From Herbiconiux sp. L3-i23 (GTDB taxonomy: Bacteria > Actinomycetota > Actinomycetes > Actinomycetales > Microbacteriaceae): DNA of 64,000 nucleotides. Shown one piece after another: positions 63,494 through 64,000 of this stretch. Position 1 is the first letter of the stretch. Every line of letters starts with the position of its first letter. Made by a program: the position numbers and the translations under genes. The notes beneath the pieces were generated by a model. That model was not told the DNA's origin. It searched no databases and saw nothing but the letters and a program-made list of their open reading frames with translations. Location: positions 310,001-374,000 of the forward strand of contig NZ_AP025737.1 of assembly GCF_023734115.1 (NCBI RefSeq), read 5' to 3'.

Positions 63494-64000
63494 TGACGCT
63501 TGCCCTCGTATCCAACTGGCGCGACGAGTTCGTTCTGGCCCGCGATGCACGGAACATTCACTCGCCGCGTGACCTCGCGCGCATGGTGCGTAGCGGCGAC
63601 CTCGTGCGCATCGCGCGGGGTGTGTATCGGCGGCGGGCGGCGATGCCCGACGTCATCGACGATGACGACCGGTACCTCGCCCTCCTGCGCGCGACCCAGC
63701 TCGTCGCCGACGGGCCGCTCGTGCTGTCGCACCTCTCGGCAGCTCGCCTCTGGGGATTGCCGGTCCCCAGCCGGTGGCCCGAATCGGTGCACGCCATCCA
63801 GCCGCCGGAGGCCGGCGGGCGTTTCGGCAGCCTGGTGGTGCGACACGGGGTCCCACTGCCGACTCCGCCGGTCCACCGCGACGGACTCTGGTGCACCGAC
63901 CTCGCTCGGACGGTTGTCGATGTGCTGCGGGTGTCGCCGCCGCACGTTGGCATCGTGGTCGCCGACGCCGCGATGAGGGGCGACGCCGACATCGGCCGCG
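63494..64000 (+). CDS. AbiEi-antitoxin-like HTH protein, 3' truncated by window edge
   Basis: The frame is open from ATG 63494 to the window end (169 codons). The N-terminal domain has SPRDLARMVRSGDLVRIARGVYRRR, which matches the winged-helix of the type IV AbiEi antitoxin-like family. LVADGPLVLSHLSAARLWGLPVP follows, then VVRHGVPLPTPPVHRDGLWCTDLARTVVDVL. In Actinobacteria such proteins often end in a DUF559/VSR-like endonuclease domain. That part would lie outside the window. No AbiEii toxin gene is seen. Function unknown; defence or DNA modification is only possible. Confidence 0.65.

Overview
The window is a stretch of actinobacterial chromosome, most likely from the family Microbacteriaceae. 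The DNA is very GC-rich and the codons end mostly in G or C. GTG starts are common, and neighbouring genes often overlap by 1 or 4 bases (ATGA, GTGA, TGATG). Several gene groups match known actinobacterial synteny, such as Tad pilins next to topA and tmk/holB, or an FMN riboswitch ahead of ribD-ribE-ribBA-ribH. Family level is an inference; nothing here proves a species. No prophage, insertion sequence, CRISPR array or rRNA was found. The accessory material is short dispersed palindromic repeats and one cut-off AbiEi-like gene at the right edge.

Layout. 1-1547: tail of a Tad/Flp pilus cluster (TadC-like, DUF4244 pilin, two TadE-like proteins). 1674-7810: topA, tmk, holB and a secreted TAP-like hydrolase, translationally coupled, then tRNA-Thr(CGT) with a strong terminator. 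8083-16565: single genes (MFS exporter, CAP-like secreted protein, Gfo/Idh oxidoreductase, D-Ala-D-Ala carboxypeptidase, ribokinase, nicotinamidase, semialdehyde dehydrogenase) and a 0.5 kb block of Microbacteriaceae-type repeats. 16693-18875: ABC exporter behind a 71-residue HTH protein whose promoter carries two identical-type palindromes. 19063-29513: a sugar operon with split transketolase, FGGY kinase, DUF2291 protein, RbsABC-type importer, xylose-isomerase-like enzyme and SorC regulator, plus a convergent FucU-type mutarotase. The gene set fits D-apiose catabolism by the isomerase-kinase-transketolase route, but the substrate is inferred. 29647-31044: MHS transporter. 31284-35037: riboflavin operon under an FMN riboswitch. 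35091-39759: trpS-GNAT-HAD operon, exodeoxyribonuclease III and a YihY protein. 39997-41567: orphan BMP lipoprotein and a MarR regulator. 41600-45202: sdhCDAB. 45291-47683: divergent mannosyltransferase-like gene and GDP-mannose pyrophosphorylase. 47752-61780: nucleoside uptake and salvage (two BMP lipoproteins, a NupABC-type transporter, cytidine deaminase, thymidine phosphorylase, adenosine deaminase, phosphopentomutase-like enzyme, purine nucleoside phosphorylase), interrupted by a DUF4232 lipoprotein, a VOC/MarR divergent pair and a lone PTS IIB. 61867-64000: flavoprotein quinone reductase and the partial AbiEi-like gene.

How they work together. The 47.7-61.8 kb block can bring nucleosides in, deaminate and phosphorolyse them, and pass pentose-1-phosphate to the phosphohexomutase/phosphopentomutase-like enzyme. 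The 19-29.5 kb operon can import a sugar, isomerise and phosphorylate it and split it by transketolase, under control of its own SorC protein. Two regulatory themes recur. Many genes show a TAnnnT -10 box 6-7 bases before the start codon (leaderless mRNAs). Gene ends often hold long near-perfect hairpins, some of which recur with the same arms and loop length elsewhere in the window.
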